A stretch of DNA of 20,704 nucleotides from JAVKFF01 sp040226215 (GTDB taxonomy: Bacteria; Pseudomonadota; Alphaproteobacteria; DSM-16000; Inquilinaceae): positions 1 through 20,704 of the forward strand of contig JAVKFF010000067.1 of the NCBI GenBank assembly GCA_040226215.1. Direction: 5' to 3'. A program made the position numbers and the translations under genes. A model generated the notes under the pieces. That model worked only from the letters and a program-made list of their open reading frames with translations. It was not told where the DNA came from and made no database searches. This document shows positions 1 to 7,721 of this stretch, one piece after another; the first letter of the stretch is position 1, and each line of letters opens with the position of its first letter.

Positions 1-1346
1 GGCTGAGCGATATCGGCCTCGACCTGCTCTACCGCCGCTCCGACGACGCCGGGCGCGAGCTGTTCAATCTCGGCATCACCTTCCTGATCTACACCGAGAA
101 CCAGGCCGTCGACCGCATCCTGCCCTTCGACGTCATCCCGCGCATGATCACCGCCCGGGAATGGCAGCTGCTGGAGCGCGGCACCCGCCAGCGCGTGGCC
201 GTGCTCAACGCCTTCCTGGCCGACATCTACGGCCCGCAGCGCTGCATCAAGGACGGCATCATCCCGGGCGAACTGGTTCTGGGCAACGCCAACTACATGC
301 CGGCGATGCACGACATCGCGGTGCCGCACGGCGCCTTCGTGAACATTCTCGGTCTCGACCTGGTGCGCGACGCCGAGGGTGCCTTCAAGGTGCTGGAGGA
401 CAATTGCCGGGTGCCGTCCGGTGTCTCCTACGTCATCGAGAACCGCCACCTGATGCAGCGCGCCTTTCCCGACCTGATGTCGGATATCGGCGTCAAGCCG
501 GTCAGCGACTACGGCCGCCATCTGCTGGAGGCGCTGGCAGACATGGCGCCCGCCGCGGTCACCGACCCGCAGGTCGTGCTGCTCTCGGCCGGCACCTACA
601 ATTCCGCCTATTTCGAGCATGTCTTCCTCGCCCGCGAGATGGGCGTGCCGCTGGTCGAGGGCCAGGATCTGGTGGTGGGCGAGGACGACCGGGTCTACAT
701 GAAGACGATCGAGGGCCTGGCGCCGGTCGACGTGATCTATCGCCGCATCGGCGACGATTTCCTCGATCCCGAAGCCTTCCGCGCCGACAGCATGATCGGC
801 GTGCCCGGTCTGATGCGGGCCTACCGCGCCGGCAAGGTGACGCTGGCCAACGCGGTGGGCACCGGCGTGGCGGACGACAAGGCCGTCTATGCCTACATGC
901 CGCGGCTCATCAAGTACTATCTCGACGAGGATGCGGTGATCGACAACGTGCCGACCCATATCTGCCGCGAGGCGGAGGGACTCGCCTACACGCTCGACCA
1001 CTGCGCCGAACTCGTCACCAAGCCGGTGGGCGAGGCCGGCGGTTACGGCATCGTGGTCGGCCCCAAGGCGACCGCGGAGCAGCTGGAAGCCCTGCGTGCG
1101 GAGCTCCGGGCGGATCCGGCCAACTATATCAGCCAGCCCATGGTGCCGCTGTCGGTCTGCCCGACCCTGACCGACGATGGCGTGGAGCCGCGGCATGTCG
1201 ACCTGCGCCCCTTTTGCGTCACCGGCAAGTCGAGCTGGGTACTGCCGGGCGGCCTGACCCGGGTGGCGCTGCGCCGTGGCGCCATCGTGGTGAACTCAAG
1301 CCAGGGCGGCGGATCGAAGGACACCTGGGTACTGGAGGCATCATGA
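1..1346 (+). CDS. circularly permuted ATP-grasp protein, 5'-truncated
   Basis: The reading frame is open from base 3, so the true start lies upstream of the window; about 447 residues are visible. The protein looks like the circularly permuted ATP-grasp family (formerly DUF404/DUF407). Visible hallmarks are FNLGITFLIY and PFDVIPRMI near the visible N-terminus, NILGLDLVRD followed by VLEDNCRVPSGVSYVIENR, and a late glycine-rich nucleotide-binding segment KPVGEAGGYGIVVG. Members are thought to form peptide or amide bonds using ATP, but the substrate is unknown for most of them. The stop codon overlaps the ATG of the alpha-E gene (ATGA), so the two are translationally coupled; this pairing is very common in proteobacteria and suggests a joint product. 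Family assignment is firm; the reaction is inference. Confidence 0.9.
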   Translation, partial: LSDIGLDLLYRRSDDAGRELFNLGITFLIYTENQAVDRILPFDVIPRMITAREWQLLERGTRQRVAVLNAFLADIYGPQRCIKDGIIPGELVLGNANYMPAMHDIAVPHGAFVNILGLDLVRDAEGAFKVLEDNCRVPSGVSYVIENRHLMQRAFPDLMSDIGVKPVSDYGRHLLEALADMAPAAVTDPQVVLLSAGTYNSAYFEHVFLAREMGVPLVEGQDLVVGEDDRVYMKTIEGLAPVDVIYRRIGDDFLDPEAFRADSMIGVPGLMRAYRAGKVTLANAVGTGVADDKAVYAYMPRLIKYYLDEDAVIDNVPTHICREAEGLAYTLDHCAELVTKPVGEAGGYGIVVGPKATAEQLEALRAELRADPANYISQPMVPLSVCPTLTDDGVEPRHVDLRPFCVTGKSSWVLPGGLTRVALRRGAIVVNSSQGGGSKDTWVLEAS

Positions 1347-2311
1347 CGCTGCTCGCCCGTTTCGCCGAGGCCACCTTCTGGATGGCCCGCTACATGGAGC
1401 GGGCGGAGAACCTGGCCCGCCTGATCGACGTCAACGAGACCTTCGCGCGCGACAGCCGCGGCAGCAACGACTGGGCCGGCCTGCTCTTCCTCAATGGCGA
1501 TCTCGAGCGGTTCGACGAGCGGCACGACAATCGCTCGCCCGCCAACGTGCTGACCTTCTACCTGGCCGATGTCGGCAATCCGACCTCCATCCCCTTCTCG
1601 ATCCGCGCGGCGCGGGAGAACGCGCGCACGCTCAGGCCCCTGATCTCGACGGAGATGTGGAGCCAGCTCAACGCCTTCTACAACCGCCTGCTCTCCCTGT
1701 CCCCCGCCGATCTCGCCCTGCAGCACGTCAGCCGGCTGTGCACCGAGATCAAGGAGTCATGCCAGGCCCATACCGGCATCGTCGAGGGCACCTTCTTCCG
1801 CGACGAGGGGCACTGCTTCTACCTGATGGGCAAGGCGATCGAACGGGCCGACCAGACCAGCCGACTGCTCGACATCAAATACCACACGCTGCTGCCCTCG
1901 CCCGACGATGTCGGCTCGCCGCTCGACGTCAGCCAGTGGAACACCCTGCTGCGCTCGGCCTCGGCCTACCACGCCTTTCGACGCATGCACGCGCGTGGCC
2001 TGTCGCCGCGCGCGGTGGCCGGGTTCCTGATCTTCCAGGACAGCTTTCCGCGCTCCATCCTGCTCTGTCTCAGGACCGCCGCGGACATGCTGGAGCGGCT
2101 GAAGCGGCGGCATGGCGTGACCCGCGGCGACGGCGCGCGGCGGAAGCTGAGCGCCCTCATCGCCGGGCTGGAGGACAGCGACATCGACCGCGTCATCGCC
2201 TCGGGCATGCACGAATTCCTGGACAGGACCCAGGAGGATTTGATCGACTTCACCAAGGTACTCGGCGGCGAGTTGTTCGGCCACGCCTTTCAGTCGCAGT
2301 CGGCGGCGTGA
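1343..2311 (+). CDS. alpha-E domain protein (DUF403 family)
   Basis: This is a 322-residue, mostly helical protein. It opens with MTLLARFAEATFWMARYMER followed by AENLARLIDVNE, the typical start of alpha-E (DUF403) proteins. Further family-like segments are SIRAARENARTLRPLIS, FYLMGKAIERADQTSRLLD and FLIFQDSFPRSI. The length matches the usual 310-320 residues. The ATG overlaps the stop of the ATP-grasp gene by 4 nt, which fixes the start and indicates coupling. Alpha-E proteins accompany circularly permuted ATP-grasp proteins and often a transglutaminase-like protease, and are presumed to work in the same peptide-forming or peptide-processing pathway. The molecular role is not established, and no transglutaminase gene is visible downstream. 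Confidence 0.9.
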   Translation: MTLLARFAEATFWMARYMERAENLARLIDVNETFARDSRGSNDWAGLLFLNGDLERFDERHDNRSPANVLTFYLADVGNPTSIPFSIRAARENARTLRPLISTEMWSQLNAFYNRLLSLSPADLALQHVSRLCTEIKESCQAHTGIVEGTFFRDEGHCFYLMGKAIERADQTSRLLDIKYHTLLPSPDDVGSPLDVSQWNTLLRSASAYHAFRRMHARGLSPRAVAGFLIFQDSFPRSILLCLRTAADMLERLKRRHGVTRGDGARRKLSALIAGLEDSDIDRVIASGMHEFLDRTQEDLIDFTKVLGGELFGHAFQSQSAA

Positions 2312-2383
2312 CGGGCGGTGACAGGGCGATGGCGCGAAATGGGCTGGACCGCGCGCCGGGCGGTGGGAAGGTGAATTGAGGCC

Positions 2384-3121
2384 ATGTCGGTTATCGAAAC
2401 GCGCAAGGCCGGGCTGCTGCACTTCTTCCGGTCCGGTCCGACGCCCTGCCCCTATCTGCCGGGCCGGATCGAGCGCAAACTGTTCACCCGCATCGGCGAG
2501 GAGGACATCGCCCATTTCAACGGCCGCCTGACCGAGGCGGGATTCCGGCGCAGCCACGACATCGTCTACCGGCCGGTCTGCCCGGCCTGCCAGGCCTGTC
2601 TGCCGGTGCGCATTCCCGTCGGCGGTCTCACCTGGACGAAATCGCTGCGCCGGGTTTGGCGGCGCAATGACGATCTGCATGTCGAGCGCCGCGACGCCGC
2701 CGCGACGGCGGAGCATTTCGCGCTGTTCGAACGCTACCAGGCCGCCCGCCATGGCGAGAGCGAGATGGCACGCATGTCGTTTTCCGACTACGCCGCCATG
2801 GTCGAGGAAGGCGCGGCCACCGCGGTCCTGTTCGACGCCCGAGACCGCGATGGCCGGCTGATCGGCACCATGCTGGCCGACGAGATCGAGGACGGCTACA
2901 GCGCCGTCTATTCCTTCTTCGAGCCGCATCCGGCCGACCGCTCGCTCGGCACCTATCTGATCCTCGCCCTCGTCGAGGCGGCGCGGGTGCGCGGCGTCAA
3001 CCACGTCTATCTCGGCTACTGGATCAAGGCGAGCCCGAAGATGGCCTACAAGGCGCGCTTCCGGCCGCTCGAGGTGCTTGGGCCCGATGGCTGGCGCATG
3101 GATGCCGACACCGGGCCGTGA
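2384..3121 (+). CDS. bpt: aspartate/glutamate leucyltransferase (Bpt; arginyltransferase family)
   Basis: This 245-residue protein belongs to the leucyl/arginyl-tRNA-protein transferase family. Bpt enzymes move leucine from Leu-tRNA to proteins beginning with Asp or Glu, marking them for degradation by ClpS/ClpAP in the cytosol (N-degron pathway). The N-terminal domain carries the conserved cysteines C22, C66, C69 and C72 (CPYLPGR and CPACQACLP), and the C-terminal acyltransferase half has YSFFEPHPADRSLGTYLIL and YLGYWIKASPKMAYKARF. The length is normal for bacterial Bpt. A 72-nt gap separates it from the alpha-E gene on the same strand, so co-transcription is possible. Eukaryote-like arginyltransferase activity is the alternative; in proteobacteria of this type leucyl transfer is the more likely reaction. 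Confidence 0.9.
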   Translation: MSVIETRKAGLLHFFRSGPTPCPYLPGRIERKLFTRIGEEDIAHFNGRLTEAGFRRSHDIVYRPVCPACQACLPVRIPVGGLTWTKSLRRVWRRNDDLHVERRDAAATAEHFALFERYQAARHGESEMARMSFSDYAAMVEEGAATAVLFDARDRDGRLIGTMLADEIEDGYSAVYSFFEPHPADRSLGTYLILALVEAARVRGVNHVYLGYWIKASPKMAYKARFRPLEVLGPDGWRMDADTGP

Positions 3122-3187
3122 GCGGTCGCCGCGAGCGCGATTTGTTGCGCCGCATCAATGTCTTCGACACCCCGCCAAGGTTGAGAA

Positions 3188-3216
3188 TTGTTGCTTTTGG
3201 GCCCAACCGCGATAAG
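3188..3216 (+). promoter_or_regulatory. candidate promoter of dctP
   Basis: TTGTTG (3188-3193), a 17-nt spacer and GATAAG (3211-3216) form a weak sigma-70-like pair (3/6 and 4/6 matches to the consensus). It lies in the 242-nt gap between bpt and dctP. The implied 5' leader of about 140 nt is long, so a nearer promoter is also possible. Confidence 0.25.
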
Positions 3217-3363
3217 TTGACCGCTCGATCGGTGCCGTTTCGGGCTTGCGGCACTTTCGGGGGGCGACCGCGCGTCGCGACGTCCTCGCGCCGACGGCCG
3301 GTCCCCGCACCTCAAGGTCCGCCAACAATGGAATTCCGAGGCTCTTGTTCAGGGAGGAAGAGG

Positions 3364-4482
3364 ATGGCAGGTAGTCGCCGTCAGTTCATCAAGGGTGCGG
3401 CACTCGGTGGTGCCGGCACCGTCGCGGCCGCGTCCAGTCTTTCGGCGCCGGCGATCGCGCAGGAGCGGCGCGAGTGGCGCATGGTCACCAGCTGGCCGGC
3501 CGGGCTGCCCGGCGTCGGCACCGGCGCCGAGCGCATCGCCAGCTGGATCACCGAGGCGACCGAAGGGCGCATCACGGTCCAGGTCTTCGGCGCGGGCGAA
3601 CTGGTCCCGGCGCTGCAGGTCTGGGACGCCGTCTCCGACGGCACCGCCCAGCTCGGCCATGACGCGTCCTACTACCACATCGGCAAGACCGAGGGCGCGG
3701 CCTTCTTCACCGCCTTCCCGTTCGGCTTCACCGCCGACGAGATCACCGCCTGGGTCGACTATGGCGGCGGCCAGGCGCTGTGGGACGAGCTCTACGAGCC
3801 GTTCAACCTGAAGGGTTTCCTGGCGGGCAACACCGGCACCCAGACCTTCGGCTGGTTCCGCGAGGAGATCAACTCCGTCGCCGACCTCGAGGGCAAGCGC
3901 TTCCGCGCGCCTGGCAACCAGGGCCGGGTGCTCTCCAAGCTCGGCGTTACCGTGGTGGTGCTGCCCGGCGGCGAGATCTTCCCCGCCCTGCAGGCCGGCA
4001 CCATCGACGGGGCGGAATGGATCGGCCCCTACAACGATCTCAGCTTCGGCCTCTACCAGGTCTGCCCCTACTACTACTCGCCGGGCTATCACGAGCCGGG
4101 CTCGGCCCTGCAGCTGACGGTCAACAAGTCGGAATGGGACTCGCTGCCCTCCGACCTGAAGGCCATCGTCCAGGCCGCGGCCGGCCGCGGCAACTCGGAC
4201 ATGCTGGCGGAATACAACGCCCAGTCCGGCCCGGCCCTGCGCACGCTTGTGCAGGAGCACGGCGTGCAGCTGCGCTCCCTGCCGGAGGACATCCTGATCG
4301 CCTGCGGCAACGCCTCCAACGAGGTCTTGAACGAGGTCTACGAGGATGCCGACGATGTGGTGCGCCGCATCATCGAGAGCTATGCGGAATTCCGCCGGGC
4401 GATCATCCCGTGGACCCGCATCGGCGAGCAGGCGTTCCTGAATTCCCGCCTGCTGCCCTTCGAGTACGAACTGGCGCGCTGA
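3364..4482 (+). CDS. dctP: TRAP transporter periplasmic solute-binding protein (DctP/TakP type)
   Basis: This 372-residue substrate-binding protein of a tripartite ATP-independent periplasmic (TRAP) transporter captures a small organic acid and delivers it to the DctQM membrane subunits. It starts with a twin-arginine signal peptide (SRRQFIK at residues 4-10, hydrophobic stretch, likely cleavage near APAIAQ at 28-33). Family hallmarks are WRMVTSWPAGLPGVGTGAER, VFGAGELVPALQVWDAVSDG, LGHDASYYHIGK, the GKRFRAPG segment expected to bring the carboxylate-binding arginine, and LPGGEIFPALQAGTIDGAEW. This is the mannitol/chloroaromatic or 2-oxoacid (TakP-like) subgroup. The ATG at 3364 is preceded by GGGAGG at a 6-nt spacing; the frame is open upstream but lacks signal-peptide logic. 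The membrane subunits are encoded convergently. The exact ligand cannot be read from sequence. Confidence 0.92.
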   Translation: MAGSRRQFIKGAALGGAGTVAAASSLSAPAIAQERREWRMVTSWPAGLPGVGTGAERIASWITEATEGRITVQVFGAGELVPALQVWDAVSDGTAQLGHDASYYHIGKTEGAAFFTAFPFGFTADEITAWVDYGGGQALWDELYEPFNLKGFLAGNTGTQTFGWFREEINSVADLEGKRFRAPGNQGRVLSKLGVTVVVLPGGEIFPALQAGTIDGAEWIGPYNDLSFGLYQVCPYYYSPGYHEPGSALQLTVNKSEWDSLPSDLKAIVQAAAGRGNSDMLAEYNAQSGPALRTLVQEHGVQLRSLPEDILIACGNASNEVLNEVYEDADDVVRRIIESYAEFRRAIIPWTRIGEQAFLNSRLLPFEYELAR

Positions 4483-4507
4483 CCGGCGGCCAACCGCCGA
4501 AAGGCGA

Positions 4508-4540
4508 AGGCCCGCTCCGTCCGGGGCGGGCCTTTTTCTT
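4508..4540 (+). terminator. Rho-independent terminator of dctP
   Basis: A near-perfect stem pairs 4508-4519 with 4522-4533 (one G-T pair, 2-nt apical gap) and is followed by a T-rich run (TTTTTCTT). It lies 26 nt after the dctP stop and between two convergent genes. Confidence 0.9.
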
Positions 4541-4560
4541 GTGCGCTGGTGGCAGCCCTC

Positions 4561-5166
4561 TCAGGCGGTCGCCGGCTCCGCGTCGCGGGCCATGGCGGCC
4601 GCCAGCGCCGGCCGCTCGCCACAGCGCTTCAGATAGTCGTCGACGAGCGGATCCGCCGCCAGCGCGTCGCGTATCCAGTGCCCCATGCTGGCGATCAGCA
4701 CGTCGACCGCCGAGAAGCGCTCGCCCAGCATGTAGGGGCCGTCCGCAAGGGCGCCGAGAATGCGCTGGTTGTAATCCTCCTTGCCGCGGAAGGCCCGGTG
4801 CAGGCCGGGATTGTCGAGCAGGCCGAGGAAGCCCAGCGTCACCACCGGCTCGACCACACCGGCGTAGTAGGCAAGCCAGGTCAGATAGGGCCCGCGCAGA
4901 GGGTCGCCCGGCAGGGGACCGATACCCGCCTGCGGGTGCAGATCGGTGACGTACTGCATGATGGCCACCGACTCGGTGATCAGTGCACCGTCATGGACCA
5001 GCGCCGGCACCTTCTTGTCGGGATGGGGGTTGCGTGGGTCGGGGCCGCCGCTGCCATCCATGCGCGGAATCGTCACGTACTCGATCGCGTAGTCCGCGCC
5101 CGCCTCCTCGAGGAGCCAGATCAGCCTGGTCGAGCGCGATTGCGGTGCGTGATAGAGGGTCAGCAT
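4561..5166 (-). CDS. glutathione S-transferase family protein
   Basis: This is a 201-residue cytosolic GST-fold protein. The N-terminal thioredoxin-like half has MLTLYHAPQSRSTRLIWLLE, where Ser10 or Ser12 would be the candidate residue activating the thiol. It also has the conserved cis-proline context KKVPALV (53-54) and the glutathione-contacting TES (64-66). The helical C-terminal half includes LGERFSAVDVLIASMGHWI, the usual N-capping region of GST helix 6. The start at 5166 is chosen because AGGAGA lies just upstream and the family begins at this methionine; the open frame continuing upstream is spurious. It follows dctM by 58 nt on the same strand, so it may be the last gene of the dctQM transcript. 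The substrate is unknown. Confidence 0.88.
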   Translation of the reverse strand: MLTLYHAPQSRSTRLIWLLEEAGADYAIEYVTIPRMDGSGGPDPRNPHPDKKVPALVHDGALITESVAIMQYVTDLHPQAGIGPLPGDPLRGPYLTWLAYYAGVVEPVVTLGFLGLLDNPGLHRAFRGKEDYNQRILGALADGPYMLGERFSAVDVLIASMGHWIRDALAADPLVDDYLKRCGERPALAAAMARDAEPATA

Positions 5167-5224
5167 GGGTGAACGGTCTCCTGGATCGGATTTCGCCGAC
5201 GGGACGTGCGCCCCGGCGGCCGTT

Positions 5225-6820
5225 CTACTGGAACAGGTTGTTGAGGTCGTTGCCCCCGCCCGAACCGCCATTCGCGCCGCCACCGGTCCCGCCACCGGAC
5301 GGGCCGAACAGATCGTTGAGGTCGTTCGCGCCGGAGCCATTGCCGTTCGAGCCGCCGCCCGGACCGAACAGGTCGCCGAAACTTCCGGTCGAGCCCTGGC
5401 CGGAGGGGCTGGTGACCGACGGTGCGCCGCTGCCGAAGATCTGGTCGGGCAGCCAGGTCGCCATCTCCGGCAGCAGGTAGAGCAGCACGATGGCGACCAG
5501 TTGCAGGATCACGAACGGGATGATGCCGGCATAGATCTGCGTGGTGGAAACAAGCCGGGCGGCGACGCCGCGCAGATAGAACAGCGCGAAGCCGAAGGGC
5601 GGCGTCAGGAAGCTGGTCTGCAGGTTGACCCCGATCACCACGCCCAGCCACAGCGGGTCGACGCCGAGGATGATCAGCGCCGGCGCGGTGATCGGCACCA
5701 TGATGAAGATGATCTCGAAAGTGTCGAGGAAGAAGCCGAGGAAGAACATCACCAGCATGACGGAGACCACGGCGCCGATCTGGCCGCCGGGCAGCGCCGA
5801 CAGCGCGTCGAACACCAGCTCCTCGCCGCCCAGGCCGCGGAACACCAGGCTGAACACCGAGGCGCCGAGCAGGATGATGAAGACCATGGAGGAGATCTTC
5901 ATGGTCGAGCGCATGACCGCGTTCAGGATGGTGAGCGAGAACTGGCGCCGCGCCATCGCAAGGATGGTGGCGCCGATGGCGCCGACCGAGGCCGATTCCG
6001 TCGGCGTGGCGATGCCGCCGAGGATCGAGCCCAGCACGGCGACGATCAGCGCCAGCGGCGGCAGCAATGCCGTCACCACCCGCCAGGCGAGACCCTCCCG
6101 GTCCTTGGGATCGGTGATCAAGGCCGGACAGCTCTTGGGCTGGGTGATCGCCTTGAAGACCACCCAGCCGATGTAGAGCAGAACCAGCATCAGCCCCGGC
6201 AGCATGGCGCCGGCGAAGAGCTGGCCGACCGACAGCGGCTCCGGCGCCAGATTGCCCATGGCCTGCTGGGCGCGCTGGTTGGCGCCCTGCAGGATGTCGC
6301 CCATGAAGATCAGCACGGTCGAGGGCGGGATGATCTGGCCCAGCGTGCCCGAGGCGCAGATCACGCCCGAGGCAAGCTTGGGGTCGTAGCCCGCGCGCAT
6401 CATCGCCGGCAGGCTGAGCAGGCCCATCGTCACCACGGTGGCGCCGACGATGCCGGTGGAGGCCGCCAGCAGCGCGCCGACGATGATGACGGAGATGCCG
6501 AGCCCGCCGCGCAGGGAGCCGAAGAGCTGGCCCATGGTCTCCAGCAGTTCCTCGGCGATCTTCGAGCGCTCCAGCATCACGCCCATGAAGACGAAGAGCG
6601 GCACGGCGACCAGCACCTCGGTCTTCATGGTGCCGAAAAAGCGAGAGCCGATGGCGTTGAGGAAGGCGAATTCGAAGGCGCCGAGTTCGTGCCCGATCAG
6701 GGCGAAGATGATCGCCGTGCCGCCGAGCGTGAAGGCGACGGGATAGCCGAGCAGGACGGCGAAAATCGTCACCAGGAACATGAGGCCGGAGAGAACCTCT
6801 CCGATCAGTGCCGGATCCAT
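5225..6820 (-). CDS. dctM: TRAP transporter large permease DctM with unusual glycine-rich C-terminal tail
   Basis: This 531-residue protein is the sodium-coupled transport subunit of the TRAP system. It is a multi-span inner-membrane protein with family segments VPLFVFMGVMLERS, ASTGIVGATVVTMG, ASGTLGQIIPPSTVLI, ATPTESASVGAIGA and LTPPFGFALFYLRG. The transport domain ends near residue 460 after a last hydrophobic segment (IPFVILQLVAIVLLYLLP), which is normal for the family. About 70 further residues are made almost only of Gly, Ser, Asn and Asp, with repeated acidic-hydrophobic motifs (FGDLFGP, LNDLFGP, LNNLFQ). That tail is not part of the known fold. The gene lies 10 nt after dctQ and upstream of the GST gene on the same strand. 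Confidence 0.93.
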   Translation of the reverse strand: MDPALIGEVLSGLMFLVTIFAVLLGYPVAFTLGGTAIIFALIGHELGAFEFAFLNAIGSRFFGTMKTEVLVAVPLFVFMGVMLERSKIAEELLETMGQLFGSLRGGLGISVIIVGALLAASTGIVGATVVTMGLLSLPAMMRAGYDPKLASGVICASGTLGQIIPPSTVLIFMGDILQGANQRAQQAMGNLAPEPLSVGQLFAGAMLPGLMLVLLYIGWVVFKAITQPKSCPALITDPKDREGLAWRVVTALLPPLALIVAVLGSILGGIATPTESASVGAIGATILAMARRQFSLTILNAVMRSTMKISSMVFIILLGASVFSLVFRGLGGEELVFDALSALPGGQIGAVVSVMLVMFFLGFFLDTFEIIFIMVPITAPALIILGVDPLWLGVVIGVNLQTSFLTPPFGFALFYLRGVAARLVSTTQIYAGIIPFVILQLVAIVLLYLLPEMATWLPDQIFGSGAPSVTSPSGQGSTGSFGDLFGPGGGSNGNGSGANDLNDLFGPSGGGTGGGANGGSGGGNDLNNLFQ

Positions 6821-6830
6821 GGGGGCGCTC

Positions 6831-7367
6831 CTAGTGCCCGACCGCTTCGGGGGCGAATTCCTCGCGGCCCAGCAGGTAGAGCGCCCGCCTGGCCACCAGG
6901 GCCGCGCCCTGGATGCCGACGACGCCGACGAACAGCCAGATCACCGTCTTCAGGAGAAAGAGCTGGCGGATGCCGCCTGGCTGGTCCGTGGTTTCGCGGA
7001 TCATCCAGGACGAGGTGATGAACTGGCCGGAATAGCGCGCCACTACCCAGAGAAACGGAACCATGAAGATGAAGGTGCCGACGATGTCGATCCAGGCGCG
7101 GCGGCGGGGGTTGAGATTGCCGTAGACGATGTCCACGCGGACATGCCCGCCGTGCAGGAAGGTGTAGCCCGCGCCGACCATGAAGACGATGGCGTGGGTC
7201 CAGACATAGGCTTCCTGCAGCCAGATGATGCCCGTGGAGAAGACGTAGCGCAGGACGACCACGGCGAAGCAGATCAGCACCGTCGCCAGGGTCAGCCAGG
7301 CGATATAGCGGCCCAGCCACTCGTTGAACGCGTCAACGCCGCGTATGAAGGATGCGAGTGCCTTCAC
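6831..7367 (-). CDS. dctQ: TRAP transporter small permease DctQ
   Basis: This 178-residue small membrane subunit of the TRAP transporter is expected to span the membrane four times and to contact DctM and the binding protein. Four hydrophobic segments are visible, near residues 22-42, 57-75, 90-110 and 143-163. Typical DctQ features are VLRYVF after the first segment, WLQEAYVWTHAIVFMVGAGY, and the HGGHVRVDIVY motif before helix 3. It is the first gene of the minus-strand dctQ-dctM-GST set, with only 10 nt to dctM. The length is usual for DctQ proteins of the mannitol/chloroaromatic subgroup, consistent with the DctP type encoded nearby. Confidence 0.92.
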   Translation of the reverse strand: MKALASFIRGVDAFNEWLGRYIAWLTLATVLICFAVVVLRYVFSTGIIWLQEAYVWTHAIVFMVGAGYTFLHGGHVRVDIVYGNLNPRRRAWIDIVGTFIFMVPFLWVVARYSGQFITSSWMIRETTDQPGGIRQLFLLKTVIWLFVGVVGIQGAALVARRALYLLGREEFAPEAVGH

Positions 7368-7510
7368 CCGTTCCGCTCCCTGAACCGTGAACCCGTCCCT
7401 GTGCCTCCCCCCGGTATCGCGCCGTTCAGCCGACGCTGTCGTCCCGGGAAGCCGCCGTTCAATCTTGCCGTTCAGGCCCGCCGAACGGGCCCGCTCCTGC
7501 AGCCTGCCGC

Positions 7511-7562
7511 CAGATCCCGCAGTCAGATCCCGCAGTCAGATCCCGCAGCCAGATCCCGCAGT
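7511..7562. repeat. 13-bp tandem repeat, four units
   Basis: The unit CAGATCCCGCAGT occurs four times head to tail (7511, 7524, 7537, 7550), with one base changed in the third unit and a decayed partial unit on each side (CAGCCTGCCGC before, CAGAACCG after). Thirteen is not a multiple of three, and no gene covers it. Confidence 0.9.
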
Positions 7563-7680
7563 CAGAACCGACCGGTCAGATTGTCCGCCGGTTCGGTGCC
7601 GGTGGTTTGACCGGCGTGATGCGACGACGCCGGCCTTCCACGGTTCCGCCCGTGTCAGCCGGCGTCTTCGATGTCTCGCC

Positions 7681-7712
7681 TCGGGCCCGTCATCCGGGGA
7701 CGGCAGGCCCGA
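7681..7712 (-). terminator. hairpin after the coiled-coil gene
   Basis: TCGGGCC (7681-7687) pairs with GGCCCGA (7706-7712), and CGTC (7688-7691) with GACG (7699-7702), around a 7-nt loop with a 3-nt bulge. It begins 9 nt after the stop codon of the minus-strand gene. There is no U-tract, so it may stabilise the 3' end rather than terminate by itself. Confidence 0.4.
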
Positions 7713-7721
7713 TGCAGCGTC

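Larger units (their letters stand above)
7368..7721. other. 354-nt gap without a gene
   Basis: No convincing coding sequence is seen between dctQ and the coiled-coil gene. The stretch holds a 13-bp tandem repeat (7511-7562) and a hairpin just after the coiled-coil gene (7681-7712). The promoter for dctQ should lie here, but I see no clear consensus pair. Confidence 0.6.

Noticed and set aside
3118..3363. Longer N-terminus for the TRAP binding protein
   Set aside because: It would bury the twin-arginine signal peptide about 85 residues inside the protein; the ATG at 3364 has a good ribosome-binding site.
5165..7018. Long plus-strand open frame (617 codons), rich in His, Asp, Gln and Arg
   Set aside because: It is the antisense shadow of dctM; composition is typical of antisense translation of a membrane-protein gene.
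7511..7562. Possible CRISPR array
   Set aside because: The units are 13 bp and directly adjacent with no spacers, so this is a simple tandem repeat.
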